53,322 nucleotides of DNA from CAZXWK01 sp964644675 (GTDB taxonomy: Bacteria; Actinomycetota; Coriobacteriia; Anaerosomatales; JAAXUF01), in contig CAZXWK010000012.1 in NCBI GenBank assembly GCA_964644675.1, positions 1 to 53,322 of the forward strand, in the 5' to 3' direction. Numbering within the stretch: position 1 is the stretch's first letter; each line of letters begins with the position of its first letter. The notes beneath the pieces are model-generated. The model saw only the letters and a list, made by a program, of their open reading frames with translations. It was not told the DNA's origin and did no database searches. Shown in pieces: positions 7,724 to 15,948 of this stretch. The translations under genes were made by a program, and so were the position numbers.

Positions 7724-9691
7724 TCAGGCCGCGACTACCGGTGGTGCCGGCGGCGTCCGCGCGCCGATCCGCGGCCCGAAGACGGCGACCGCGACGCCGG
7801 CGATGATGAGCAGCACGCCCCCGACGAGCAGCAGGATGGGCCCGGTCACGGCGTTCGGGAAGACCTGGGCCAGGATCTCGGGCACGAACCCGACCACACC
7901 CACGGCCCCCATGCCGAGCAGGACCCACCGCTTGAGCGGGATGCTCGCGACGATCATCGCGACCGACACGGCGAGCCCAAGCCACAGCGCCCACGGCAGG
8001 AACGTCAACGCGGCGTTCTCGGCGAAACTGGGGCTGACCGCCATCCACTCGATCCCGCCCAGGATGCCGAGCGACGCGAGCGACAGCCCCGTCCACTCGG
8101 GCGTGAGCCACTTGAGGAACGTGAGCACACCCCACACGACGCCGACCGCGACGAGCACGGCGCCCGGGATCCAGTCCGGGCCCTCGACGTCAGGCAGCGC
8201 GAGCACGGTGATGCTCGACGCCGCAACGGCACAGCCGAAGACGATGTGCTGCAGCGGGGTGCGACGCACCCACCACACGACGCCGCCGGCGATGGCCGCG
8301 GCGAGGCTGCCGATGAAGAGCCCCCATTCGACCGCACCCGTCCAGGCGCCCGACGGCAGGGCCTCGATCCGGACGATCCCAAGCTTCACGGTGGCGTGGT
8401 ACGCCGCGATGCCGAGCGCCCCGCCCACCGCCACGACGCCCACCGCGAGCAGGAACTGCTCGAGCCGCTTCGCGGCGGTGTCGCCGACGCGCCCCAGCGC
8501 GAAGCCGCCGACAAGCGCCGAGACGGCCACGGCCGCGCAGAGCCCGACCTGTCCGAACACGCCGATGGCATCCCAGTACATGACGAGCAGCGCGATGATC
8601 GCGCCGATCGACAGTATGCCGCCGAGGTAACCGAGGATCTCGGACGCGAGCGGGACTCCCGCGGGCTGTGCAGGCGGCTCCTCCGGCGCGATCGCGACCG
8701 CGGCCTCAGTCGCCAGCGCGCGCTTCGCGCGCCTCGCCGAGACGACCCCGACCATGACCGCCGTCACGATGAGCGCCACGCCCACGAGCAGCAGCGCGAT
8801 CAGGCCGCCGATCCGGTCGCCGAAGAGCAGCATGATGATGGCGGGCAGCATCTGCAGCGTGCCGATGCCGCCGACGATCATGAGCGGCAGCCTCCGGACG
8901 ACGATCCCCAGCACGAACATTGCGGCGAGCAGGCCGAACGTCAGGTACGGCAGCCACGAGTGCGCCGGCGACATCGGGTCCGATGCCGAGCCACCCAGCG
9001 CCTGCATCGCGGTCATCCAGGCGAGCGCCGCAACGGTCAGTGACGTGTTGACCGGTGTGAGCCACTTCCTGAAGGCGAGAGCGCCCCAGACGAGCGCGAA
9101 CACCGCAAGTCCGATACCCGTCGCGTACTCGGTGCGGACGGGGATGAGCTGCGTCGTCTGGACCACCACAGCGATGCCGGCGCCGCCGAACACGAGCTGC
9201 TGGAGCACGTGGCGATTCCAAAACCACAGCAACCCCGCCGAGACGAAGGCGGTGACGAACCCCGCGAGCAAGGCCCACTCGGTGGGACCGTAGACCACGC
9301 GCCCTTCGGGAACGCGCAGGTAGTAGTCGTCGGGGATCATCGGGTCGACGGCGTGGAAGGTGGCGATCCCGACGAAACCGGCGATCGCGCCCACGCTCAC
9401 GAAGAGCAGGAACTGCTTGATGCGCTGCGCGCCCTTCTCGGGAACGCGCCCGACGAGGAAGCCGCCGGCGAGTGTCGAGGCGGCCAGCAGCCCGGTCAGC
9501 GCGAGCTGGCCGGCGACGCCGATGTCCTCCCAGTAGATCGCGACGAGCGCGATCACCGCGGCCGTGGCGAACGCACATCCCAGGTATGCAAGGATCTCGG
9601 CGACGATCGGGACGCGCTTGGGAGCCTGCTTCTCCGCTGTCTCCAGCGGCATGCCCTCGGTCCCCGCGAGCTGCGAATCGTCCTGAGTCAT
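7724..9691 (-). CDS. Polytopic membrane protein, tandem DUF2157-like duplication
   Basis: ATG at 9691 is preferred over GTG at 9700 because AGGGGTGA sits five bases before it. The 655-residue protein is nearly all membrane helices, about 18-20. It is built from two homologous halves: EILAYLG...YWEDIGVAGQ (from about 28) and EILGYLG...YWDAIGVFGQ (from about 347), and later FRKWLTP and FLKWLTP at matching distances. Each half resembles the DUF2157 membrane domain. A charged, Ala/Pro/Glu-rich linker joins the halves near residue 330. Function unknown. It follows the HemW-like gene by 26 bases in the same operon. The duplication is seen directly; the family name is by resemblance. Confidence 0.8.
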   Translation of the reverse strand: MTQDDSQLAGTEGMPLETAEKQAPKRVPIVAEILAYLGCAFATAAVIALVAIYWEDIGVAGQLALTGLLAASTLAGGFLVGRVPEKGAQRIKQFLLFVSVGAIAGFVGIATFHAVDPMIPDDYYLRVPEGRVVYGPTEWALLAGFVTAFVSAGLLWFWNRHVLQQLVFGGAGIAVVVQTTQLIPVRTEYATGIGLAVFALVWGALAFRKWLTPVNTSLTVAALAWMTAMQALGGSASDPMSPAHSWLPYLTFGLLAAMFVLGIVVRRLPLMIVGGIGTLQMLPAIIMLLFGDRIGGLIALLLVGVALIVTAVMVGVVSARRAKRALATEAAVAIAPEEPPAQPAGVPLASEILGYLGGILSIGAIIALLVMYWDAIGVFGQVGLCAAVAVSALVGGFALGRVGDTAAKRLEQFLLAVGVVAVGGALGIAAYHATVKLGIVRIEALPSGAWTGAVEWGLFIGSLAAAIAGGVVWWVRRTPLQHIVFGCAVAASSITVLALPDVEGPDWIPGAVLVAVGVVWGVLTFLKWLTPEWTGLSLASLGILGGIEWMAVSPSFAENAALTFLPWALWLGLAVSVAMIVASIPLKRWVLLGMGAVGVVGFVPEILAQVFPNAVTGPILLLVGGVLLIIAGVAVAVFGPRIGARTPPAPPVVAA

Positions 9692-9716
9692 CGTACTCAC
9701 CCCTCTGACGAGGCCC

Positions 9717-11012
9717 TCAGATCGGTACCGACTGCGGCCACGGCTCGAGCCGCGCCGCCGTCCAGAGCGTGTTCACGTAGCTGAGCGCGAAGTGATTCTG
9801 CGCCAAGTGCAGCCAGAATGTCCCCGGATCCGTGAGCTCGAGCGAGCCGTTGCGCCGCTCTGCGAGCCCCGCGCGCTGGATCGCGCCGAGCCAGCGGCGC
9901 GCTTTCTCGGCATCGGGACCCAGCTCCTCGTCGAGGTCGCCCATGGGGATGCGCGTGTCGTAGAAGCGCCAGTACAGCCACCACCAGCCGGCCATCTGCG
10001 CCTCGAACGGCATCCGCAGCGCGATCGGCGATCGGCCGTCGCGTAGCGCGGCCTCCCAGTCCGGCAGCGAGAACGTGTCGAGCGTGAAGCCGTCGGGCAG
10101 GTGCGAGCCCGAACCCGGGCCGACGCCGATGTAGCCGTCGCGCGTCACCGAGGAGTACCGCGGGACGCCACCGCGCTTGAAGCCCCAGACCGAGACGCGC
10201 TCGAAGTCGTTCTCGGCACACCACGCCGAGATCGCCGAGTACTGCTCGCGACGTGTGCGCAGGTCCGGCATCCGGACGCCCCTCAGGTGCAGGTACTCCC
10301 CGACCGCGGTGTAGGGGAACGTGAACAGCGGGTACGTCGTCAGCTGGTCGGCGCCCAGCTCGACCGCCCGCTCGAGGTCGGAGATGACGTCGGCCGTCGT
10401 CTGGCCGGGCAGCGCGAACATGATGTCGGCGTTGACCGACGCGAAGCCGGCCTCGGCCAGCCGCATGAGCGCGCGCTGGGCGACCACGGGCTCGTAGCGC
10501 CGCCCGATGGTCGCAAGCCGCTCCGCCGAGAAGGACTGCACGCCCAGCGAGACCATCTCGACGCCGATGTGGCGCAGGCCGTCGACGACGCGCGCGTCGA
10601 TGTCGGCGGGGCCGGTCTCGATGCACACCGAGCCGGTCAGGTCGAAGCGCTCGCGCACGCGGCCCAGGACCCGGTCCACCGCGACGAGCGCGAGGGTCGG
10701 CGTGCCACCGCCGACGTAGACGCTCGTGACCTCGGCGCTCCCGACGAGCTCGGCCCAGCGATCGACCTCGAGCAGCGCGGCCTCGGTGTAGCCGTCCACG
10801 AGCGCCGGGTCGTAGGGCACCTTGGTGTAGGGGCAGTACGGGCAGCAGTTGCGACAGAACGGTACGTGCAGGTAGAGCGAAGTACGCTCGACCGGCGGCG
10901 GCGTCCAGCCGGGCGCAGGCGGCTCGAACACCCAGTGCTGCTCGGGGCCGACGAGCATGCGGCGCACCGTCTTGGTGGCCGCGCGAGACAGGGTGTCGCC
11001 GGCGGTGCTCAC
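9717..11012 (-). CDS. HemN/HemW-like radical SAM protein
   Basis: GTG at 11012 overlaps the TGA of the upstream gene by four bases (GTGA), giving a 431-residue product. The radical SAM site is C53-X3-C57-X2-C60 (sequence CRNCCPYC, with an extra Cys at 56), followed by YVGGGTPT, the SAM-binding Gly-rich motif typical of the HemN/HemW group, then ETGPADID, VSLGVQSF and NADIMFALPGQT, also family features. The C-terminal part includes a winged-helix-like HemN_C region. Oxygen-independent coproporphyrinogen oxidases and haem chaperone HemW share this architecture; which applies here cannot be decided. It is translationally coupled to the second radical SAM enzyme, unusual for hemW. Confidence 0.85.
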   Translation of the reverse strand: MSTAGDTLSRAATKTVRRMLVGPEQHWVFEPPAPGWTPPPVERTSLYLHVPFCRNCCPYCPYTKVPYDPALVDGYTEAALLEVDRWAELVGSAEVTSVYVGGGTPTLALVAVDRVLGRVRERFDLTGSVCIETGPADIDARVVDGLRHIGVEMVSLGVQSFSAERLATIGRRYEPVVAQRALMRLAEAGFASVNADIMFALPGQTTADVISDLERAVELGADQLTTYPLFTFPYTAVGEYLHLRGVRMPDLRTRREQYSAISAWCAENDFERVSVWGFKRGGVPRYSSVTRDGYIGVGPGSGSHLPDGFTLDTFSLPDWEAALRDGRSPIALRMPFEAQMAGWWWLYWRFYDTRIPMGDLDEELGPDAEKARRWLGAIQRAGLAERRNGSLELTDPGTFWLHLAQNHFALSYVNTLWTAARLEPWPQSVPI

Positions 11013-11890
11013 CACATCCTCACCAGCCCGGCGAGCGCGCTCGGCCTGAAGCGCTGGGCCATCGTGACCTCGGTGCAGGCGCCGTAGCCGCAGTCCGGGC
11101 AGACGGTGTCGTCGGCTCGACAGCACACGTACTCGCCCGCCGCGTCCACGATGTGCCAGGTGTTGTGCCGGCGCGGCCAGTCGCCGCTCGCGAGCGCCTT
11201 GAGTCCGGCGCCCGAGTTGAGCAGTGGCAGGCCGTCGCGCTTCATCTCGAGCATCTCGGCGACGGCGGCGGGGCGCTCGGAAGCGTCGATCAGCAGCTCG
11301 TCCTTGCCGTAGTAGGGCGTGTGCAGGTAGACCATCACGCCGCGCAGCGGCCAGCGCTCGTCGCGCACGGTCTCGAGGAACGGCCGCAGCCCCGCCCGGG
11401 TCAGCGTACTCAGCACGTACACGCTCGCGAGCGAGGGGTGCGACGACGCGAAGATGTTCGCCCGCACCTCCTCGAAGTGGTCGCCGCTGTGCAGCTCGTA
11501 GGTGCCGGGCAGCCCGTCGCAGCTCACCCAGAGCATGTCGGCTCCCGATTCCAGCGGGAACGTCCCGTTCGTGTAGATATGCACGTGGTAGTAGCCGAGC
11601 CCCCGCGCGAGGGTCACGACGTCCTCGATCGTGTGAGAGCCGTCGCGCCACATCATGGGCTCGCCGCCAGAGATGTAGAGCTCGCGGAAGCCGCGCTCGA
11701 ACGCGTCGGCGAGCACGGTGCTGATCTGGTCGAAGGGCATGTCGCCCATACCGGCGTTCGCGATGCGACACTCGGTGCAGGCGAGGTTGCAGCGATCGGT
11801 GACGATCAGGCCGAGGATGAGTGGCGGCTGCTGTTGGAGCACCGCGAAGCGCCAAGCCCATGGGACGTAGAACCGGAGCCTGTCGAGCAC
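11009..11890 (-). CDS. Radical SAM protein with C-terminal Cys cluster
   Basis: GTG at 11890 follows GGGGGGAGGA; a TTG 15 bases further upstream (11905) is possible but would absorb the ribosome site. The 293-residue protein has CX3CX2C (CNLACTEC, C34, C38, C41), the YISGGEPMMW motif near 72, and a C-terminal cluster CCRADDTVCPDCGYGAC (about 259-275) that could hold an auxiliary Fe-S cluster as in SPASM or twitch enzymes. It belongs to the MoaA/PqqE-like superfamily, but I do not recognise a named pathway. It is coupled by a four-base overlap to the HemW-like gene and lies 79 bases after the ATC-hydrolase-like gene. Confidence 0.82.
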   Translation of the reverse strand: MLDRLRFYVPWAWRFAVLQQQPPLILGLIVTDRCNLACTECRIANAGMGDMPFDQISTVLADAFERGFRELYISGGEPMMWRDGSHTIEDVVTLARGLGYYHVHIYTNGTFPLESGADMLWVSCDGLPGTYELHSGDHFEEVRANIFASSHPSLASVYVLSTLTRAGLRPFLETVRDERWPLRGVMVYLHTPYYGKDELLIDASERPAAVAEMLEMKRDGLPLLNSGAGLKALASGDWPRRHNTWHIVDAAGEYVCCRADDTVCPDCGYGACTEVTMAQRFRPSALAGLVRMW

Positions 11891-11969
11891 GGCTCCTCCC
11901 CCCAACTCGCAACGCCCGCCAGGGTACCGCGCGGTTACTTTCTATGTACCCGCTGCAACGGTACGCAGG

Positions 11970-12497
11970 CTACTCGGCAGGTACCGTCAACTCGAGCAGG
12001 CAGCGCTCAGACCCAGCCTTCCCCAGCCGGTCGAGGAACGTGAGGTCGAGCCCGGCCCCCTCGAACGTCCCCTCGTCCACGGCCGCGGCGATCTCGCACA
12101 GCGTGTCCACGTCCTCCGCCGAGTACCCTGCCTCTCGCCACGTCTCGGCGAGCGGGCAGCCGGTCATGCGCAGCACGAGGCGTCCGTCCTCGAGCTCCTC
12201 GATGCCCGGCTCGAACATGGTCCCGCCGCACGGCGAGCCGTCGACGAAGATGCGTCCGACGCGCTCCAGGTCGCCGGCTTGCGCGGCCTCGGCGTACTTG
12301 CGGCCGACTTCAAGGCCACGACGGTAGATCGCGCGCTTCATGACCTCGACCGCACGGTCTCGGCCGATCTCCTCGGCGAGTTCCTCGAAGATGTAGGCGT
12401 ACATCAGTGCGCGGTTCTCGAACGCGGCGCGGGTCTCGGCACGCGACTTCGCGAGCGCGGCCTCAAGTTCCTCGGTCGTCATCGGCGTGTCTCCCAT
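11970..12497 (-). CDS. ATC hydrolase-like protein (L-2-amino-thiazoline-4-carboxylic acid hydrolase family)
   Basis: A 175-residue cytoplasmic protein from ATG at 12497, eight bases after GGGAGG; ATG at 12482 is an alternative. The helical N-terminal part (RALMYAYIFEELAEEIG, KRAIYRRG) and the C-terminal motifs RMTGCPLAETW, GYSAEDVDTLC and AAVDEGTFEG are those of the ATC hydrolase family, named after a Pseudomonas enzyme that opens a thiazoline ring to cysteine derivatives. Most members have unknown substrates and often sit beside radical SAM or corrinoid genes. Here it heads a minus-strand operon with two radical SAM enzymes. Family assignment is good; the reaction here is unknown. Confidence 0.8.
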   Translation of the reverse strand: MGDTPMTTEELEAALAKSRAETRAAFENRALMYAYIFEELAEEIGRDRAVEVMKRAIYRRGLEVGRKYAEAAQAGDLERVGRIFVDGSPCGGTMFEPGIEELEDGRLVLRMTGCPLAETWREAGYSAEDVDTLCEIAAAVDEGTFEGAGLDLTFLDRLGKAGSERCLLELTVPAE

Positions 12498-12584
12498 GAA
12501 CAAGGCCTCCCGGTCGTCGCGCGCGGTCTCGTACGAGACATTCTACGCGTGACGGCCGGGAGGCCGCGTGTCCTGCGAGTGAAG

Positions 12585-13412
12585 CTAGACCGTCTGCGGT
12601 ACCGGGTGGGATTCGGCGGCGGGGGTCTCGTCGTGACCGTGGCCACCCTCGACCGTCTGCATCTCCTTGATGCCGAAGAAGTCGAGTGCGCACGGCACGT
12701 CGACCGTGGCGGCGAGGTAGAGGTGGACGGTCGTCATGATGATGAACAGCCAGTTGAGGATGTAGTGCACCATGCGCGCGTACCAGAGCGCCATCGCGGG
12801 GCCGCCGATGAAGCCGGACCACCAGCCGATGATGACGTCGCGCGGGCTCAGCCCGAACAGGATCGCGTAGCGCACCAGCGCGAAGCCGGTGATCATCTGC
12901 GCGAACATCATGAGCAGGAAGAGGAAGTACGACATCTTCTGCAGGACGTTGTACTTCGCGACGTGCGGCTTGTTGTTGCTGAAGTAGCCGTAGTACGCGA
13001 GCACGCCCAGGGCCGACTGCAGGTCCTTCTTGCGGATCGCGAAGGCGTCCCAGTCGGCGTTCTTCGACCAGAAGGCGTACCAGACGCGCCAGAGCAGCGC
13101 GACGCTCACGATGATCATGAAGACGTAGTGGGTGTTGCGCATGGCGGTGCGCGCCCCGAAGAAGAACGGGAAGCGCAGGTACATGCCGGTGAAGCCCAGG
13201 ATGATCATCGAGATCATGTGCACGGCGTGCAGCAGCTTGGGCGTCGCGGGCGGTCGCTCGTCGTGCTCGGGCCAGTGACCCTCGACGAATGCCTTCTTGA
13301 ACCGGCCCGTCGTGACGAAGAGCGTGAAGTGGAAGATCAGGAAGAGCAGCACGAAGATGTACAGCGCGACGAAGACGATGTCGAGCCATACGTTGATCTG
13401 AACCAGACTCAT
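12585..13412 (-). CDS. Cytochrome b561-type membrane subunit (formate dehydrogenase gamma / thiosulfate reductase cyt b-like)
   Basis: A 275-residue integral membrane protein; ATG at 13412 is chosen because GGGGGGTAAG precedes it. About five membrane helices are visible, with His residues placed in helices as in di-haem cytochrome b subunits: FHFTLF (27-32), LLHAVHM (about 60-66), NTHYVFM (about 92-98), RMVHYILNWLFIIMTTVHLY (about 215-234). Such subunits pass electrons between menaquinone and a periplasm-facing Fe-S partner. The C-terminal tail is His/Glu/Asp-rich. No partner Fe-S or molybdopterin gene is adjacent, so it is an orphan here; the cytochrome operon is 17 kb away. The following 207 bases contain strong hairpins. 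Confidence 0.82.
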   Translation of the reverse strand: MSLVQINVWLDIVFVALYIFVLLFLIFHFTLFVTTGRFKKAFVEGHWPEHDERPPATPKLLHAVHMISMIILGFTGMYLRFPFFFGARTAMRNTHYVFMIIVSVALLWRVWYAFWSKNADWDAFAIRKKDLQSALGVLAYYGYFSNNKPHVAKYNVLQKMSYFLFLLMMFAQMITGFALVRYAILFGLSPRDVIIGWWSGFIGGPAMALWYARMVHYILNWLFIIMTTVHLYLAATVDVPCALDFFGIKEMQTVEGGHGHDETPAAESHPVPQTV

Positions 13413-13502
13413 CGACTTACCCCCCGGAATACCCCTGACGGCTCGTGCCGCCACGTGCGTTTTTCGACGCGGGAGCCGTACTCCCTGTACGCAGAATAAC
13501 TT

Positions 13503-13528
13503 ACGGAGGCAGACTTTGCTGCCTCCGT
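13503..13528. terminator. Perfect 10-bp hairpin downstream of arcA
   Basis: ACGGAGGCAG at 13503-13512 and its exact complement CTGCCTCCGT at 13519-13528 flank a six-base loop. No U-tract follows on either strand. It lies about 90 bases after the arcA stop and 90 bases before the cytochrome b start, so it could end arcA transcription or structure the cytochrome b leader. Confidence 0.55.
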
Positions 13529-13579
13529 TGGGGCGTTTGGAGCGGGCTTCGCCGCTCAAACGCTCCCTACGGCCCCAAC
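13527..13579. other. Nested stem-loop next to the 13503 hairpin
   Basis: An outer stem GTTGGGGC (13527-13534) with GCCCCAAC (13572-13579) encloses an inner hairpin of GTTTG-G-AGCGG with CCGCT-CAAAC, which has one bulged G and a six-base loop. It immediately abuts the previous hairpin, giving three coaxial-capable stems in 77 bases. Transcribed direction is unknown; both flanking genes are on the minus strand. Confidence 0.5.
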
Positions 13580-13619
13580 AGACGATCGATTTGGGGACCG
13601 GCCGCAGACCCCGCCGTGT

Positions 13620-14885
13620 CTACAGGCCGTCCCTCACGATCGGGCACGTCATGCAGTGGCAGCCTCCGCGGCCCTTGCCGAGCTCGCCGGCCTCGACGCC
13701 GATGACCTCGATCCCCGCCGCCTTCAGGTTGGCGTTCGTGCGCGTGTTGCGCGCGTAGCCGACCACGAGGCCGGGCTCGATCGCGACCACGTTGTTCGCG
13801 TCGTCCCACTGCTCGCGCGCCGCTTGGAACGAGTCGCCGCCCGTGGGCACCACGCGCAGCTCGGCGACGCCGAGCGCGTCGGCGATCGCCGGGAGCAGCC
13901 CCTCCTCCTCGCGGACGTCGAAGCGCCCGTCGACGTCGTCGGGCCGGATGCTGTAGACCTGCATCGCATCGACCACCTGCGGGTACACCGTCACGGCATC
14001 GCGGTCGAGGAAGCCGATGACCGTGTCCAGGTGCATGTACGCGCGCGCCTGCGCCATGCGGCACGCGATGATCCGCTCGGCATGCCCTTCCGAGAAGAGC
14101 GTCCTCGCGATGTGCTCGACCATGCGGCCGGTGGAGCGCTCGCCCATCCCGACGAGCACGGTCTTGTTGCCGATCGGCATGATGTCGCCGCCTTCGAGCG
14201 ACGCCCCGTGGCCGAAGTCCTCGACCGCGAAGCGCTCCGCGTCGCCGGCGGGCGGATACCAGAACTCGAAGTCCGAACCCGCGAAGCGAGGGTGGTGGCG
14301 GTAGATCTCGCTCACGTTCGAGACTTCGAGCCGGCGCGCGTGCCAGAAGAGCGGCGGCAGGACGACGCCGCCGTAGAGCCACGCGCTCGAGTCGCGCGTG
14401 AACAGCGTGTTGGGCAGCGGCGGCAGGACGAACGAGTCCGGCTCGGCCATGATCGCGCCGAGCGAGTGGCGGTTGAGGTCCGCGAGGTCGAGACCGTCGA
14501 GCTCCGAGATGAGGAGGCCTCCGACCAGGATCTGCGCGAGGCGCTGAGACGGCTGGCCGAAGAGCCACGCACGCAGGTCCTCGACCATCGAGAGGCCCAC
14601 GGTGAAGGACGAGACGGCGCGCTCGACGATGTGGCGGCACGCCTCGGGCGAGGCGTCGAGCGTCTCGGCGAGGAGCTGCTGGAGGTAGAGCACCTCGACG
14701 CCGTGGGCGCGCAGCACGTCCGTGAACGCGTCGTGCTCGGCCTGGGCGCGCTCGACCCAGACCACATCGTCGAAGAGGAACTCACCCTTGTTGTGCGGCG
14801 TCAGGCGCTCGAGCGAGACGCCCGGCCGGTGCACGAGCACCGTCCGCAACCTGCCGACCTCGGAGTGCACTCCCAAAGCGGTCAT
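13620..14885 (-). CDS. arcA: Arginine deiminase
   Basis: A 421-residue cytoplasmic enzyme converting arginine to citrulline and ammonia, first step of the arginine deiminase pathway. The guanidine-modifying fold motifs are complete: FTRDSS (about 164-169), EGGDIMPIGN with the catalytic Asp/Glu (about 231-240), MHLDTVIGFLD with the catalytic His (about 287-297), and the C-terminal GGCHCMTCPI with the nucleophile Cys411. Length matches the family (about 410-420). It starts at ATG 14885, 19 bases after the nitroreductase stop, so the two are likely co-transcribed. No arcB (ornithine carbamoyltransferase) or arcC lies nearby in the window, so ATP yield from citrulline would need genes elsewhere. 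Confidence 0.96.
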   Translation of the reverse strand: MTALGVHSEVGRLRTVLVHRPGVSLERLTPHNKGEFLFDDVVWVERAQAEHDAFTDVLRAHGVEVLYLQQLLAETLDASPEACRHIVERAVSSFTVGLSMVEDLRAWLFGQPSQRLAQILVGGLLISELDGLDLADLNRHSLGAIMAEPDSFVLPPLPNTLFTRDSSAWLYGGVVLPPLFWHARRLEVSNVSEIYRHHPRFAGSDFEFWYPPAGDAERFAVEDFGHGASLEGGDIMPIGNKTVLVGMGERSTGRMVEHIARTLFSEGHAERIIACRMAQARAYMHLDTVIGFLDRDAVTVYPQVVDAMQVYSIRPDDVDGRFDVREEEGLLPAIADALGVAELRVVPTGGDSFQAAREQWDDANNVVAIEPGLVVGYARNTRTNANLKAAGIEVIGVEAGELGKGRGGCHCMTCPIVRDGL

Positions 14886-14904
14886 CGATGCCCTCTCGCT
14901 CTCG

Positions 14905-15687
14905 CTACTCGGCCGCCATCGGTTCGCCCGGCCGCTGCCAGCGCTCGAGCCACCACGCGGTGGACCGGTTCATCTCGGCTTGGTATGCCGAGGCGAACTT
15001 CTTCTCGTAGACGAACTGCCCGTATGCACGATACTCGCCCTTGAACCCGTGTGGTGCGTGCACCTGGGCGAGGTCCTCGTTCACGGCCTCGGCCTCGGTT
15101 CGGGTGAGCCGATGGTAGCGGTTTGTGTGAACGAGGCGGCCCTCGTAGCGCGGCGTGAGCGGCCGCTCGATGCCCGGACGCCCGAAGCACACCATGGCGA
15201 CCGGGACCACGTGGTTGGGCAGGCCGAACAGCTCGGCGTGCGTCTCGCCATTCTCGAGCACGTCGCCGATGTAGCACGACCCGATGCCGAGAGCCTCGGC
15301 GGCGATGACCGCCGTTTGCGCCGCGATGAGCGCGTCCGAGCACGCCATCATGAACTCGCCCAGGCCCGGCACGAGCGGGCGGTGCGGACCGGGAAGCTCC
15401 TCGACGCGCGCGGCGGCGTAGACGTCGATCCACTTCTGCTGGTCGGCGAGGAAGACGAGCACCCACGGCGCCTTCGCGATGAACGGCTGGTCGTCACAGG
15501 TGACGGCGAGGCGGTCCTTGAGCGCCTGGTCCTCGACGTCGAGGATCGTGTAGAGCACCTGGTTGCCGGCCGTCGGTGCGCGCAGCGCCGACTCGACGAT
15601 GACGCGCTTCTCCTGTGCCGTGACCGGCTCCGCCGAGAACACCCGCGTCGACGTCCGCGTATGGATCAGCCTGAGCGTCTCGTTCAT
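14905..15687 (-). CDS. Nitroreductase family FMN-dependent oxidoreductase
   Basis: ATG at 15687 follows GGAGGGG at four-base spacing and gives 260 residues; the frame stays open far upstream but without that support. The FMN-binding motifs RTSTRVFSAEPV (about 11-22) and ESALRAPTAGNQ (about 32-43), and the C-terminal IGSCYIGDV and CFGRPG segments, place it in the nitroreductase superfamily, which reduces nitro groups, quinones or flavins with NAD(P)H. The length is somewhat above average, with an extra C-terminal stretch rich in aromatic residues (from about 205) that might anchor to a partner. It is first in a pair with arcA and divergent from the kinase-like gene at 15949. Confidence 0.9.
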   Translation of the reverse strand: MNETLRLIHTRTSTRVFSAEPVTAQEKRVIVESALRAPTAGNQVLYTILDVEDQALKDRLAVTCDDQPFIAKAPWVLVFLADQQKWIDVYAAARVEELPGPHRPLVPGLGEFMMACSDALIAAQTAVIAAEALGIGSCYIGDVLENGETHAELFGLPNHVVPVAMVCFGRPGIERPLTPRYEGRLVHTNRYHRLTRTEAEAVNEDLAQVHAPHGFKGEYRAYGQFVYEKKFASAYQAEMNRSTAWWLERWQRPGEPMAAE

Positions 15688-15948
15688 CTCGCCCCTCCGC
15701 ATCGGATCGCGTTCGAACGGCGTGCCGCGACCGGTCCCGGCGTGCCGCGCACGCACCAGCCTACTACCTTTCCCCGCCGAGTAATCCCGCACGAGGCGGG
15801 ACCCGCGATGGGGACGCCGTGGCGCGCTTAGCGGGGGGTTTCCACCCGAAGCCGCGTGGGCAAAGACGCAAAAGAGGCCGGCCGGGGGCGCGGGGGCGCG
15901 AATCGACCGCTGACGGGGATCGTTCAGCACGCGAAGAGAGGGGGACCG
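15688..15948. other. Divergent intergenic region with GC-rich structured leader
   Basis: These 261 bases separate the nitroreductase and the kinase-like gene. No protein-coding frame with a ribosome site was seen. From 15781 on it can fold strongly: CCCGC/GCGGG near 15785-15801, GCGTGGGCAAAGACGC (15854-15869) as a hairpin, and repeated GGGGGCGCG words. AGAGGGGG precedes the ATG at 15949. It may carry a regulatory leader, but it matches no riboswitch class I can name with confidence. Confidence 0.35.

Noticed and set aside
11013..11912. Fusion of the HemW-like frame with about 300 upstream codons
   Set aside because: That stretch is the wrong frame of the coupled radical SAM gene. The GTGA overlap at 11009-11012 gives a natural start.
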